Of a stretch of DNA of 64,000 bases, positions 1 to 10,690 are shown piece after piece. The position numbers were made by a program, and so were the translations under genes. This DNA is from Skeletonema tropicum (taxonomy: Eukaryota > Bacillariophyta > Thalassiosirophyceae > Thalassiosirales > Thalassiosiraceae), in the NCBI GenBank assembly GCA_037178625.1, contig CM074132.1:2790001-2854000 (forward strand). The letters are read 5' to 3'. The notes under the pieces were generated by a model that worked only from the letters and a program-made list of their open reading frames with translations, did not search any database and was not told the origin of the DNA. How positions within the stretch are numbered: the stretch's first letter is position 1; each line of letters starts with the position of its first letter.

Positions 1-591
1 GCAAAAAGGTTCGTTTCTCCAGTAGAAGCCTCATGTCCGTCCGTCGTGAAGAATCTCTCGGTCGGCCCAGAGGCATCGAAACTTTGGTACTCCCAAGCAG
101 AAACTGATATTTTCAAGGCGTGGCACTTTCATCGAGTTCGTGAAGTCCGCTCGCAACTGAGAGATCACAGCGCTCTCCTCGACGAAGAATGCGTTACTAT
201 CAACGCTGCTGCAATTCTTGGTCTCGAGAAGTATCTCAGCCCCGAGCTAACAGATGAGTACGAGAATAGACGGGACGCCCTACAAAGGGCCGTCTTATCA
301 GAGCATCACTGGCATCGAGCCTTGCGGATTCCACATTCAGCAAGACTGGCCATGATATCGGCACAGCATTCACAATGGGCGAGAGAACGAGCACGTGCAG
401 CTGCTTTATTTCTAGAGCAAGATGTTATGCGAGACGTTAAAGAAATGAACCCCCCAGCGACGACGCCCCGTCGCTGTTCGATGCCTCGTCTTGAAGGGGC
501 TGATGCTGCTGCGGAGGAGCACGAGGCACACCGTTACCAGCGACGATGGAGCAGTGTCTCTTGGAGCACAATTCTAAAGAATAGCGTTTAA
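1..591 (+). pseudogene. First copy of the tandem 200-aa gene, frameshifted and cut by window edge
   Basis: The sequence matches the intact copies at 3565 and 7141 from codon 6 onward. A 4-bp duplication (gtcc) at about 34-41 shifts the frame after the residues SLMS, so the N-terminal part runs into a different frame. The remaining open frame to 591 has no in-frame ATG near its beginning and would need a GTG at 46, which is not a normal eukaryotic start. Apart from one base near position 60, the rest reads as in the other copies. It is most likely a broken copy. The bases upstream, including its ATG, lie outside the window. Confidence 0.8.
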
Positions 592-1249
592 GTTGCGCAC
601 CATAAGTTGTGATGGTCCATGTATTACAAACACATGCTAGAGCGACAAGCGACAGACGACACGAAATATTAGATGTCTTCCCACGTTAATGCAATTATAA
701 CAAGATAATGTACTTGAGTGATTATGTGTCTTCAATCGTCTACGATATAATAGCAGTAGACCAAACTCTCAACAAACCCTTGTTAGTTAGATGATGCAAC
801 ATGATCACCTCCATTTTGGGCTGGATTACGGCTAATGGCCAAGGGATGAAGATTACCACTGCAGCAAGGTCAAACACCTTTTCTAGTTTCTGTGTTATTG
901 AGGGTCGTACTGAGGAAGCCATCATTTTTCACCATGCTATGGTATGTGAGTAAGTACCGTATGTACGTAGGAATTAGTAAACGGTACTGGTTTGATCGGA
1001 AGCCACACTCGATTGACTCGACTCGACAAAGTTAAATAATCGTAGGTGCTCGATCGCTTGCAAATTCATTATTGCAATGGATAAGTACGTACAGCTGAGT
1101 CGCTGTGAAGGGTTATGTGGGGTTAATCCAAGGAATGGAAAGAAGGTAGGGATGGACGGAGCGAGAGACACAAGACACTAAAGAAGGGTGTGACAAACTG
1201 AATCGTACCAACATTCAGAATCAATGACGCACAGTGAAAATTATCAATA

Positions 1250-3315
1250 CTTACTTCGGTGCGGGATAAATCGGCTTCCCAAAAAAAAATTTAAAGCTAG
1301 GCGCGCATGTTCACTGTAGGTCACATATTTTCCATACTAACTTAAAAAACATGTATTTTAAACTGACGAGGCCTTGAGTGTGGATGAGAACTCCTCCATC
1401 AGCACCCGGCACCTCGCTGTACTCACCATGATCGACAGGCCCAATAGGGCCTTCATTGACAGCCCCAGAGTTGTTGCCGACTCCAAACCAAAGGTACCTT
1501 CTGTCAGCGGACTACAGCAGCAGAGCATATTGTGTTGTCGGTTTATGAAATAAAGTTTTTGCCTCCTTAATTCGCATAACTTTGTGCGTGCAGCGCTGAC
1601 CGATGAAGTGCCTCTACTTCTGATTACTCCTTCAGAGTTCAGATACACGATGATAATAGATGTGATTTCTTCGTAAATCTATATCGATTATTTATTTATT
1701 CCTATTTTTCCGTGTATAGAATTATTCGTCATTGGTCGGATACTCAATTGCACTCATGTCTTCAAAAGCCTTACCAAACTTGTTGTACCTCTCCTTCTCT
1801 TCATCGGTGAAGTTGTCGTAGTCTGTGTCATCAACGTCACCTGCAATGATTTGTAGCTCATCAAAGTCAAGATATTCACTGATGTCGTAATCATCAACAT
1901 TTGGAAGATCGTACTTTAGCTTCTTCATCTTGTCTATATCGACTCCTTCAATCACCTCGCACACCTTGACACCGACCACCTTCCGACTTGGAGCTTCCAT
2001 TGTCGCCAGATTGGGCGTGTAATTTTCATCATCTTCCATCAGTGGCTGGGTTACCTTCCTGACACCATAGCTCAGTCCATTCTTCTCCTTAACAAAGTCG
2101 TCTCCTCCATTGCACTCAAGGATAGCTGCCGCTATTTGCGTCTGATGGATGAACAACCGAGCGATCTTCTCCACTGGATACTGATCCCAACCTTTCTGAA
2201 GTAGTTCCCATAGCTTTTCAGTTGGCAAGTAAAGGCCGCGGTTGTTGAGTCCTTGCATAGCCACTCTTGCGCTTCAACTTCTTAAAGTAATTTTTTGGAG
2301 TGACTACCTGATCCCTCTTCTTCTTCGAATTCGTCAGCGTCTTCCCAGCATCGCTCCGCTCTTTACGCTCCACCGTGCCGTTCTTTTCATTAAACTTCAA
2401 GATGCACTCTTTTACCTTCGTCTTCCCAACACCAAATGCATGTTGCAACAAGGCATTGGGACCCATGCCTTTGACCCCCCTACTCTTAGCCAGCTCTGTT
2501 AGGATTCCATATTTATCTGTCTCCTCCTTCATGTTGACAAGGAGAATATTCTGATCTGCGGTGAGTTGTCCTGACACATCACGTTTGGTGCCGTTATCCC
2601 GCAAACGAGCGTCATGCCATCTCGCCCAACCACACGGTTGCTTTTTCTTGCCCCACTCCAACATAGAAATAAGTGGGTGTGGTTTGTTGCTGTATTTTGG
2701 GTCCCAACCAGAACATTGTTGGATGACTTGATAAGTTGTCAGTAATGAAAAGTTGCTATCGTTTGCAGCAACGGTCGTTGCATCGGCACCAACTGTATTA
2801 TTTGGAGATGGTAGCCGCTCACCCTGAGGCCGAATATAATTGTGAGACAGTAGAGATGGTCCTGTTGCAGCATCATCATTAATATTTCCCCGACGACGTG
2901 CGGAGGTGACAAGAGGATTACTACTCTGGATATGCCGTGGATGAACGTTTTTTTCAAGGCGGCCGCCAACGGTGAGGTTGATGTCAAATGTTCCATCAGT
3001 ATGGACACGGGAGACATAGCCAGTCCCCCCTTCACTATCAGGGCAATTGTATCTCCTCTCCCCTTCGATCGTCAGAAGGGCGCCGACGGTCACTACGGAT
3101 GGTATCGATGAAAGAGGCAGCATGTTTCTGCTGTAGTAACGGTTTGTTGTCATCGTCTTTTTGACAAGTGCAGATTTGAAATTTGAATCAGCCACACTGG
3201 AGGTCAAAAACATATTCTAAATAATTTTTTATTTTATTAGACAGTTTACGTGTGGAGTACAGGCCTAGCTTTCAAAAAAATTTTGGGAGGCCGATTTATC
3301 GTGCTCCGAAGGAAG
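1250..3315. mobile_element. Tc1/mariner-type DNA transposon, non-autonomous derivative (copy 1)
   Basis: The element is bounded by TA dinucleotides (1248-1249 and 3316-3317). It has terminal inverted repeats 1250-1280 and 3285-3315 that match at 26 of 31 positions; similarity continues inward to the AAAGCTAGGC blocks. The third tandem unit has a single TA at 8404-8405 joining exactly the same flanks, which proves the ends and the TA target duplication. Length is 2,066 bp. TA duplication and short inverted repeats are the hallmark of the Tc1/mariner superfamily. It carries a broken transposase-like reading frame on the minus strand. The only coding trace seen is a DNA-binding-like N-terminal part and a C-terminal tail, so it probably cannot move by itself. 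Confidence 0.9.
1722..3213 (-). pseudogene. Transposase-like remnant in element copy 1 (two overlapping frames)
   Basis: The first frame starts at ATG 3213 and encodes 331 aa ending at 2218. The second frame (ending at 1722, 180 aa if read from 2264) overlaps it by about 47 bases and continues the same apparent protein, so a frameshift or unspliced intron lies at about 2221-2270. Residues about 225-285 of the first part look like a helix-turn-helix DNA-binding region and end in a lysine-rich stretch. The second part begins with RGLYLP and a tryptophan-bearing helix, then an acidic tail, resembling the C-terminus of stramenopile mariner-like transposases. The catalytic DDE/D domain expected between them is absent. 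The family assignment is inference from memory of such proteins, supported by the element's TA ends. Confidence 0.55.
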
Positions 3316-3564
3316 TAGATATTCATTTGTCAATCAGGTAATGACTTTGACTTCGCCGTTACCACATACAGAACACGATTAAAATAGACTAATATCATCC
3401 GAGCTAGCGTCATGTTCAGGTCCTTCATTCTTTCTTAGGAGTGTTGACGCACCGAGGCGAGAAGCAACTAACACGCACCACTTCCTCCTCCCGGAACGCA
3501 GAATCAATCAACTCGACAAGGAACGGCACACAACTCAACAACATCACTTTCTGTTTTACTCAAG

Positions 3565-4167
3565 ATGAAGACAACAACAAGCAAAAAGGTTCGTTTCTCC
3601 AGTAGAAGCCTCATGTCCGTCGTGAAGAATCTCTCTGTCGGCCCAGAGGCATCGAAACTTTGGTACTCCCAAGCAGAAACTGATATTTTCAAGGCGTGGC
3701 ACTTTCATCGAGTTCGTGAAGTCCGCTCGCAACTGAGAGATCACAGCGCTCTCCTCGACGAAGAATGCGTTACTATCAACGCTGCTGCAATTCTTGGTCT
3801 CGAGAAGTATCTCAGCCCCGAGCTAACAGATGAGTACGAGAATAGACGGGACGCCCTACAAAGGGCCGTCTTATCAGAGCATCACTGGCATCGAGCCTTG
3901 CGGATTCCACATTCAGCAAGACTGGCCATGATATCGGCACAGCATTCACAATGGGCGAGAGAACGAGCACGTGCAGCTGCTTTATTTCTAGAGCAAGATG
4001 TTATGCGAGACGTTAAAGAAATGAACCCCCCAGCGACGACGCCCCGTCGCTGTTCGATGCCTCGTCTTGAAGGGGCTGATGCTGCTGCGGAGGAGCACGA
4101 GGCACACCGTTACCAGCGACGATGGAGCAGTGTCTCTTGGAGCACAATTCTAAAGAATAGCGTTTAA
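3565..4167 (+). CDS. Unknown diatom-type VxF/WY-motif protein, tandem copy 2
   Basis: This is an intact 200-aa ORF without introns, starting at ATG 3565. I do not recognise an experimentally defined family. Visible marks are a basic start, a VRF triplet at residues 9-11, an LWYS motif at 32-35 followed by an acidic/aromatic helix, GLEKY at 78-82, an alanine/arginine-rich helix (SQWARERARAAA) at 128-139, and a basic Ser/Pro/Ala-rich tail. The same ordered motifs recur in the 635-aa protein at 37.3 kb and, in part, in the 244-aa protein at 31.0 kb, which points to a shared domain. There is no signal peptide or membrane segment, so it is probably soluble. The transposon inserted downstream leaves the coding sequence untouched. 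The role is unknown. Confidence 0.75.
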   Translation: MKTTTSKKVRFSSRSLMSVVKNLSVGPEASKLWYSQAETDIFKAWHFHRVREVRSQLRDHSALLDEECVTINAAAILGLEKYLSPELTDEYENRRDALQRAVLSEHHWHRALRIPHSARLAMISAQHSQWARERARAAALFLEQDVMRDVKEMNPPATTPRRCSMPRLEGADAAAEEHEAHRYQRRWSSVSWSTILKNSV

Positions 4168-4825
4168 GTTGCGCACCATAAGTTGTGATGGTCCATGTAT
4201 TACAAACACATGCTAGAGCGACAAGCGACAGACGACACGAAATATTAGATGTCTTCCCACGTTAATGCAATTATAACAAGATAATGTACTTGAGTGATTA
4301 TGTGTCTTCAATCGTCTACGATATAATAGCAGTAGACCAAACTCTCAACAAACCCTTGTTAGTTAGATGATGCAACATGATCACCTCCATTTTGGGCTGG
4401 ATTACGGCTAATGGCCAAGGGATGAAGATTACCACTGCAGCAAGGTCAAACACCTTTTCTAGTTTCTGTGTTATTGAGGGTCGTACTGAGGAAGCCATCA
4501 TTTTTCACCATGCTATGGTATGTGAGTAAGTACCGTATGTACGTAGGAATTAGTAAACGGTACTGGTTTGATCGGAAGCCACACTCGATTGACTCGACTC
4601 GACAAAGTTAAATAATCGTAGGTGCTCGATCGCTTGCAAATTCATTATTGCAATGGATAAGTACGTACAGCTGAGTCGCTGTGAAGGGTTATGTGGGGTT
4701 AATCCAAGGAATGGAAAGAAGGTAGGGATGGACGGAGCGAGAGACACAAGACACTAAAGAAGGGTGTGACAAACTGAATCGTACCAACATTCAGAATCAA
4801 TGACGCACAGTGAAAATTATCAATA

Positions 4826-6891
4826 CTTACTTCGGTGCGGGATAAATCGGCTTCCCAAAAAAAAATTTAAAGCTAGGCGCGCATGTTCACTGTAGGTCAC
4901 ATATTTTCCATACTAACTTAAAAAACATGTATTTTAAACTGACGAGGCCTTGAGTGTGGATGAGAACTCCTCCATCAGCACCCGGCACCTCGCTGTACTC
5001 ACCATGATCGACAGGCCCAATAGGGCCTTCATTGACAGCCCCAGAGTTGTTGCCGACTCCAAACCAAAGGTACCTTCTGTCAGCGGACTACAGCAGCAGA
5101 GCATATTGTGTTGTCGGTTTATGAAATAAAGTTTTTGCCTCCTTAATTCGCATAACTTTGTGCGTGCAGCGCTGACCGATGAAGTGCCTCTACTTCTGAT
5201 TACTCCTTCAGAGTTCAGATACACGATGATAATAGATGTGATTTCTTCGTAAATCTATATCGATTATTTATTTATTCCTATTTTTCCGTGTATAGAATTA
5301 TTCGTCATTGGTCGGATACTCAATTGCACTCATGTCTTCAAAAGCCTTACCAAACTTGTTGTACCTCTCCTTCTCTTCATCGGTGAAGTTGTCGTAGTCT
5401 GTGTCATCAACGTCACCTGCAATGATTTGTAGCTCATCAAAGTCAAGATATTCACTGATGTCGTAATCATCAACATTTGGAAGATCGTACTTTAGCTTCT
5501 TCATCTTGTCTATATCGACTCCTTCAATCACCTCGCACACCTTGACACCGACCACCTTCCGACTTGGAGCTTCCATTGTCGCCAGATTGGGCGTGTAATT
5601 TTCATCATCTTCCATCAGTGGCTGGGTTACCTTCCTGACACCATAGCTCAGTCCATTCTTCTCCTTAACAAAGTCGTCTCCTCCATTGCACTCAAGGATA
5701 GCTGCCGCTATTTGCGTCTGATGGATGAACAACCGAGCGATCTTCTCCACTGGATACTGATCCCAACCTTTCTGAAGTAGTTCCCATAGCTTTTCAGTTG
5801 GCAAGTAAAGGCCGCGGTTGTTGAGTCCTTGCATAGCCACTCTTGCGCTTCAACTTCTTAAAGTAATTTTTTGGAGTGACTACCTGATCCCTCTTCTTCT
5901 TCGAATTCGTCAGCGTCTTCCCAGCATCGCTCCGCTCTTTACGCTCCACCGTGCCGTTCTTTTCATTAAACTTCAAGATGCACTCTTTTACCTTCGTCTT
6001 CCCAACACCAAATGCATGTTGCAACAAGGCATTGGGACCCATGCCTTTGACCCCCCTACTCTTAGCCAGCTCTGTTAGGATTCCATATTTATCTGTCTCC
6101 TCCTTCATGTTGACAAGGAGAATATTCTGATCTGCGGTGAGTTGTCCTGACACATCACGTTTGGTGCCGTTATCCCGCAAACGAGCGTCATGCCATCTCG
6201 CCCAACCACACGGTTGCTTTTTCTTGCCCCACTCCAACATAGAAATAAGTGGGTGTGGTTTGTTGCTGTATTTTGGGTCCCAACCAGAACATTGTTGGAT
6301 GACTTGATAAGTTGTCAGTAATGAAAAGTTGCTATCGTTTGCAGCAACGGTCGTTGCATCGGCACCAACTGTATTATTTGGAGATGGTAGCCGCTCACCC
6401 TGAGGCCGAATATAATTGTGAGACAGTAGAGATGGTCCTGTTGCAGCATCATCATTAATATTTCCCCGACGACGTGCGGAGGTGACAAGAGGATTACTAC
6501 TCTGGATATGCCGTGGATGAACGTTTTTTTCAAGGCGGCCGCCAACGGTGAGGTTGATGTCAAATGTTCCATCAGTATGGACACGGGAGACATAGCCAGT
6601 CCCCCCTTCACTATCAGGGCAATTGTATCTCCTCTCCCCTTCGATCGTCAGAAGGGCGCCGACGGTCACTACGGATGGTATCGATGAAAGAGGCAGCATG
6701 TTTCTGCTGTAGTAACGGTTTGTTGTCATCGTCTTTTTGACAAGTGCAGATTTGAAATTTGAATCAGCCACACTGGAGGTCAAAAACATATTCTAAATAA
6801 TTTTTTATTTTATTAGACAGTTTACGTGTGGAGTACAGGCCTAGCTTTCAAAAAAATTTTGGGAGGCCGATTTATCGTGCTCCGAAGGAAG
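4826..6891. mobile_element. Tc1/mariner-type DNA transposon, non-autonomous derivative (copy 2)
   Basis: This is the same element at the same place in the second tandem unit, exactly 3,576 bp from copy 1, flanked by TA at 4824-4825 and 6892-6893. Because the location within the unit is the same, it was not a second insertion: one insertion occurred and the loaded unit was then duplicated. The two copies share the same frameshift in the transposase-like ORF. Confidence 0.9.
5298..6789 (-). pseudogene. Transposase-like remnant in element copy 2
   Basis: Both translated frames (331 aa from ATG 6789, and 180 aa ending at 5298) are identical to those of the copy at 1722-3213, including the frame break at about 5797-5846. 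Retaining the same break in both units shows the defect predates the unit duplication, or that the break is functional (spliced or recoded). See the first copy for the domains. Confidence 0.55.
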
Positions 6892-7140
6892 TAGATATTC
6901 ATTTGTCAATCAGGTAATGACTTTGACTTCGCCGTTACCACATACAGAACACGATTAAAATAGACTAATATCATCCGAGCTAGCGTCATGTTCAGGTCCT
7001 TCATTCTTTCTTAGGAGTGTTGACGCACCGAGGCGAGAAGCAACTAACACGCACCACTTCCTCCTCCCGGAACGCAGAATCAATCAACTCGACAAGGAAC
7101 GGCACACAACTCAACAACATCACTTTCTGTTTTACTCAAG

Positions 7141-7743
7141 ATGAAGACAACAACAAGCAAAAAGGTTCGTTTCTCCAGTAGAAGCCTCATGTCCGTCGTG
7201 AAGAATCTCTCTGTCGGCCCAGAGGCATCGAAACTTTGGTACTCCCAAGCAGAAACTGATATTTTCAAGGCGTGGCACTTTCATCGAGTTCGTGAAGTCC
7301 GCTCGCAACTGAGAGATCACAGCGCTCTCCTCGACGAAGAATGCGTTACTATCAACGCTGCTGCAATTCTTGGTCTCGAGAAGTATCTCAGCCCCGAGCT
7401 AACAGATGAGTACGAGAATAGACGGGACGCCCTACAAAGGGCCGTCTTATCAGAGCATCACTGGCATCGAGCCTTGCGGATTCCACATTCAGCAAGACTG
7501 GCCATGATATCGGCACAGCATTCACAATGGGCGAGAGAACGAGCACGTGCAGCTGCTTTATTTCTAGAGCAAGATGTTATGCGAGACGTTAAAGAAATGA
7601 ACCCCCCAGCGACGACGCCCCGTCGCTGTTCGATGCCTCGTCTTGAAGGGGCTGATGCTGCTGCGGAGGAGCACGAGGCACACCGTTACCAGCGACGATG
7701 GAGCAGTGTCTCTTGGAGCACAATTCTAAAGAATAGCGTTTAA
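7141..7743 (+). CDS. Unknown diatom-type VxF/WY-motif protein, tandem copy 3
   Basis: The encoded 200-aa protein is identical to that of the copy at 3565. Upstream sequence back to the preceding unit is shared, so copies 2 and 3 have the same proximal promoter; their 3' regions differ because this unit lacks the transposon and has a 4-bp and a 68-bp insertion further downstream. Exact protein identity next to indels in the flanks suggests recent duplication, gene conversion or selection on the protein. See copy 2 for motifs. The function is unknown. Confidence 0.75.
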   Translation: MKTTTSKKVRFSSRSLMSVVKNLSVGPEASKLWYSQAETDIFKAWHFHRVREVRSQLRDHSALLDEECVTINAAAILGLEKYLSPELTDEYENRRDALQRAVLSEHHWHRALRIPHSARLAMISAQHSQWARERARAAALFLEQDVMRDVKEMNPPATTPRRCSMPRLEGADAAAEEHEAHRYQRRWSSVSWSTILKNSV

Positions 7744-8403
7744 GTTGCGCACCATAAGTTGTGATGGTCCATGTATTACAAACACATGCTAGAGCGACAA
7801 GCGACAGACGACACGAAATATTAGATGTCTTCCCACGTTAATGCAATTATAACAAGATAATGTACTTGAGTGATTATGTGTCTTCAATCGTCTACGATAT
7901 AATAGCAGTAGACCAAACTCTCAACAAACCCTTGTTAGTTAGATGATGCAACATGATCACCTCCATTTTGGGCTGGATTACGGCTAATGGCCAAGGGATG
8001 AAGATTACCACTGCAGCAAGGTCAAACACCTTTTCTAGTTTCTGTGTTATTGAGGGTCGTACTGAGGAAGCCATCATTTTTCACCATGCTATGGTATGTG
8101 AGTAAGTACCGTATGTACGTAGGAATTAGTAAACGGTACTGGTTTGATCGGAAGCCACACTCGATTGACTCGACTCGACAAAGTTAAATAATCGTAGGTG
8201 CTCGATCGCTTGCAAATTCATTATGTATTGCAATGGATAAGTACGTACAGCTGAGTCGCTGTGAAGGGTTATGTGGGGTTAATCCAAGGAATGGAAAGAA
8301 GGTAGGGATGGACGGAGCGAGAGACACAAGACACTAAAGAAGGGTGTGACAAACTGAATCGTACCAACATTCAGAATCAATGACGCACAGTGAAAATTAT
8401 CAA

Positions 8404-8405
8404 TA
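8404..8405. other. Empty TA target site of the mariner-type element
   Basis: In the third tandem unit the bases left of the element (ending ATTATCAA) are joined directly through one TA to the bases right of it (GATATTCATTTG). There is no footprint. This is either the ancestral pre-insertion site or, less likely, a perfect excision. Confidence 0.9.
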
Positions 8406-8740
8406 GATATTCATTTGTCAATCAGGTAATGACTTTGACTTCGCCGTTACCACATACAGAACACGATTAAAATAGACTAATATCATCCGAGCTAGCGTCA
8501 TGTTCAGGTCCTTCATTCCTAGATAATTGTAGATAATTTCGCCCCTGGAGGGCCAACCATGACGTACTTTAAGATTTCCGTTAATTTTTCTTAGGAGTGT
8601 TGACGCACCGAGGCGAGAAGCAACTAACACGCACCACTTCCTCCTCCCGGAACGCAGAATCAATCAACTCGACAAGGAACGGCACACAACTCAACAACAT
8701 CACTTTCTGTTTTACTCAAGATGAAGACAACAACAAGCAA

Positions 8741-10367
8741 GTCCAATTCCACTCAATATGAATGGTACAATCGGCCTCTCTCCATCAACCCTCGCCGCCG
8801 CTTATACATATAGACATTGAGTGTCGGTGTGATTCATTGTTAGTGACTTCATATGGCCATAGCACTCCGTCAGGCACCATGTTGCTGCTGCACATCACAT
8901 CATCGATTACACACAAATGTCACCCATTTCATTGCTCTATTCCGACCTCTGATCATGACGAGACAACTAAACACGACAGGAGAGCTCTCAATAATATGGA
9001 AGGATCGCTTTGTGCCATGGAGCTGTTAAGGAGATCCGATTTCACTGACTACACTACCATCGGCGAACTCTCAGCCTTGGTATCACCATAGCCCAACACA
9101 TGGCCATTCCTCGAACAAACTGCAATGGTTTCGTTGTTCAATCCAACCTCACCATCCGACAACAAAGGCACAGCAACTATTACATTTGATTGGAGAGACA
9201 GGGTCATAGTTGTGTGACTTGAAGTTCAATCAGGGTGGAATAAGTGCACATATTGTCTCCGAAGAAGGCTGTTGTTATGGCGCTACATTGCTCTGAATAG
9301 ATCGGAGTGGAATCTTCAGTGACTTGTTAGGATTCTCCGGTTTCAATGAAGTAATGGTTGACGGATAAAGCTGCATATGGTCACTGCTGACATCGTTGGA
9401 ATGCACAAAGTGTATTCTCTTGTAGGAGATAGGTGTTCAAACACAAGTGTTTGTGTTGAATGACAGGGATCTGTGGGCCTCAAAACGAATTATTATGCAA
9501 CAAAAAGATACACACATTCATAACATAACTGTATAATCGTTATTTTAACAGTGTTTGGTGTCGATAGTGCTGAAATATTTGTTATAGCACCATCGTTCAT
9601 TGATCACGGAGGAGATGAGGATAAACATCCATGTGCACTAATTGGCTTTTATTTTGCATCAAATGTAAAAATCGGTACATATCAAGTCACTTCATACATT
9701 CATATATATCCATATAAATACCCCGAGCATTACATCTTTTATATAATAACACCATGCCTCTAGTAAAGTACGATGATCGGGCGGAAATCCCATGGTGACG
9801 ATGTGCTCGATGATCGTTGGCGCCACTTTGGTACCGCTTCTTGGACGATTCCTACGTACACAAAAAAATCTACCTCATGGGTTTGTTGTTTGTTGATTTA
9901 AGACAGCTATACGAGTGAGTTCTATGAAAGAACCACATAATTCATAAATATTTGCTTTTCTCGCAGAGATATGCCCATTTAGATTTTTCTCTAGTAATTC
10001 TCCCTAACAATTTTGTCCAGTAGTTAGAAGTTAGAAGTACATAGACGATTTTAAATACAAAGTTAATCAGATTAGATATCTATGATACTAAAAGGGACCT
10101 GCTTCGGTACAACTGTACGGTCTTTTCTATTGCCGAATGGCTTTCCAGAGTACATAGACGATTTTAATAGCAAATGTAGATGACAATTTTGTCGATCATA
10201 TCTGAGATATGGAACCCAAACGTGCATTGTCCATCTTCTGAGATAATATGGTATAACAGAAATTTCAAAGTACGTCTGATTAGCCCCCATCTTCTGAGAT
10301 AGAAGAATACGACTCTATCACTTGTTTCGCCATAGAAGCACTTGTGGCAGATTTGAGACTTTGGCCA

Positions 10368-10412
<45 letters not shown>

Positions 10413-10690
10413 GAGAGAGAGAGAGAGGGGGGTAGGCTCTGCTCTGCCGGCATGGTCTGCTTGAAACACCAAATTTCACGTCTGTCCGGATCTTAATGCT
10501 TTGTAGTACTTTATCCATTTGTGAGTAAGCAAAATTATCAGTAGGTGCGTACACTATTGACATAACAGTAACAGTTGCCGAGCAGCAAGCTCAAGGTATG
10601 TGGTGGTTTAATTATTACAACTTGTGCATGTTGCACTTCACCATCATCACCATAAACCACCTATTAACTTCTCTAACCTAACTATTCTTT
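8741..10690. other. Region without a convincing gene between the array and GCN1
   Basis: An ORF of 109 codons at 8762-9091 (plus) starts with ATG but has no recognisable domain; I do not call it. The remainder is AT-rich with stops in all frames. A 17-18 base direct repeat (core AGTACATAGACGATTTTA) occurs at about 10036 and 10149. A 22-base string at about 10053-10075 recurs at 32.08 kb. The last few hundred bases presumably hold the 3' UTR of the GCN1 gene. Confidence 0.5.
10371..10428. repeat. (CT)n / (AG)n microsatellite hairpin
   Basis: About 19 CT units (10371-10408) are followed, after a short CTAG-containing centre, by an (AG)n tract to 10428. The two halves are complementary and would form a hairpin or cruciform. 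Confidence 0.9.

Larger units (their letters stand above)
1..8740. repeat. Tandem array of a small-gene unit (3,576 bp x2, then 1,580 bp, then stub)
   Basis: Three successive units begin at equivalent points: the gene ATG is at 3565 and 7141 (period exactly 3,576), and a fourth copy starts at 8721 but runs only 20 bases before the sequence becomes unrelated at 8741. The first unit is cut by the window edge. The two long units look the same side by side, including an inserted transposon. The third unit is 1,580 bp, which is 3,576 minus 2,068 (element plus one TA) plus 68 and plus 4, so three indels account for the whole difference. The 68-bp extra segment lies at about 8519-8586 and the 4-bp one at about 8224-8227. 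Such high similarity means recent duplication or ongoing homogenisation; an assembly artefact in the two long copies cannot be excluded. Confidence 0.95.

Noticed and set aside
740..925. 61-codon minus-strand ORF, present in all three tandem units
   Set aside because: It starts with ATG but its repetition only reflects the tandem duplication; composition and context give no support.
1358..1648. 96-codon minus-strand ORF inside the transposon
   Set aside because: It begins with GTG, has no recognisable similarity and lies downstream of the transposase-like frames.
2221..2300. Programmed -1 frameshift at the A-AAA-AAT string upstream of the transposase frame break
   Set aside because: A -1 shift there runs into a stop within a few codons, so it cannot connect the two frames.
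8762..9091. 109-codon ORF just after the array
   Set aside because: No domain, odd Ser/His/Thr composition and no clear promoter or splice context.
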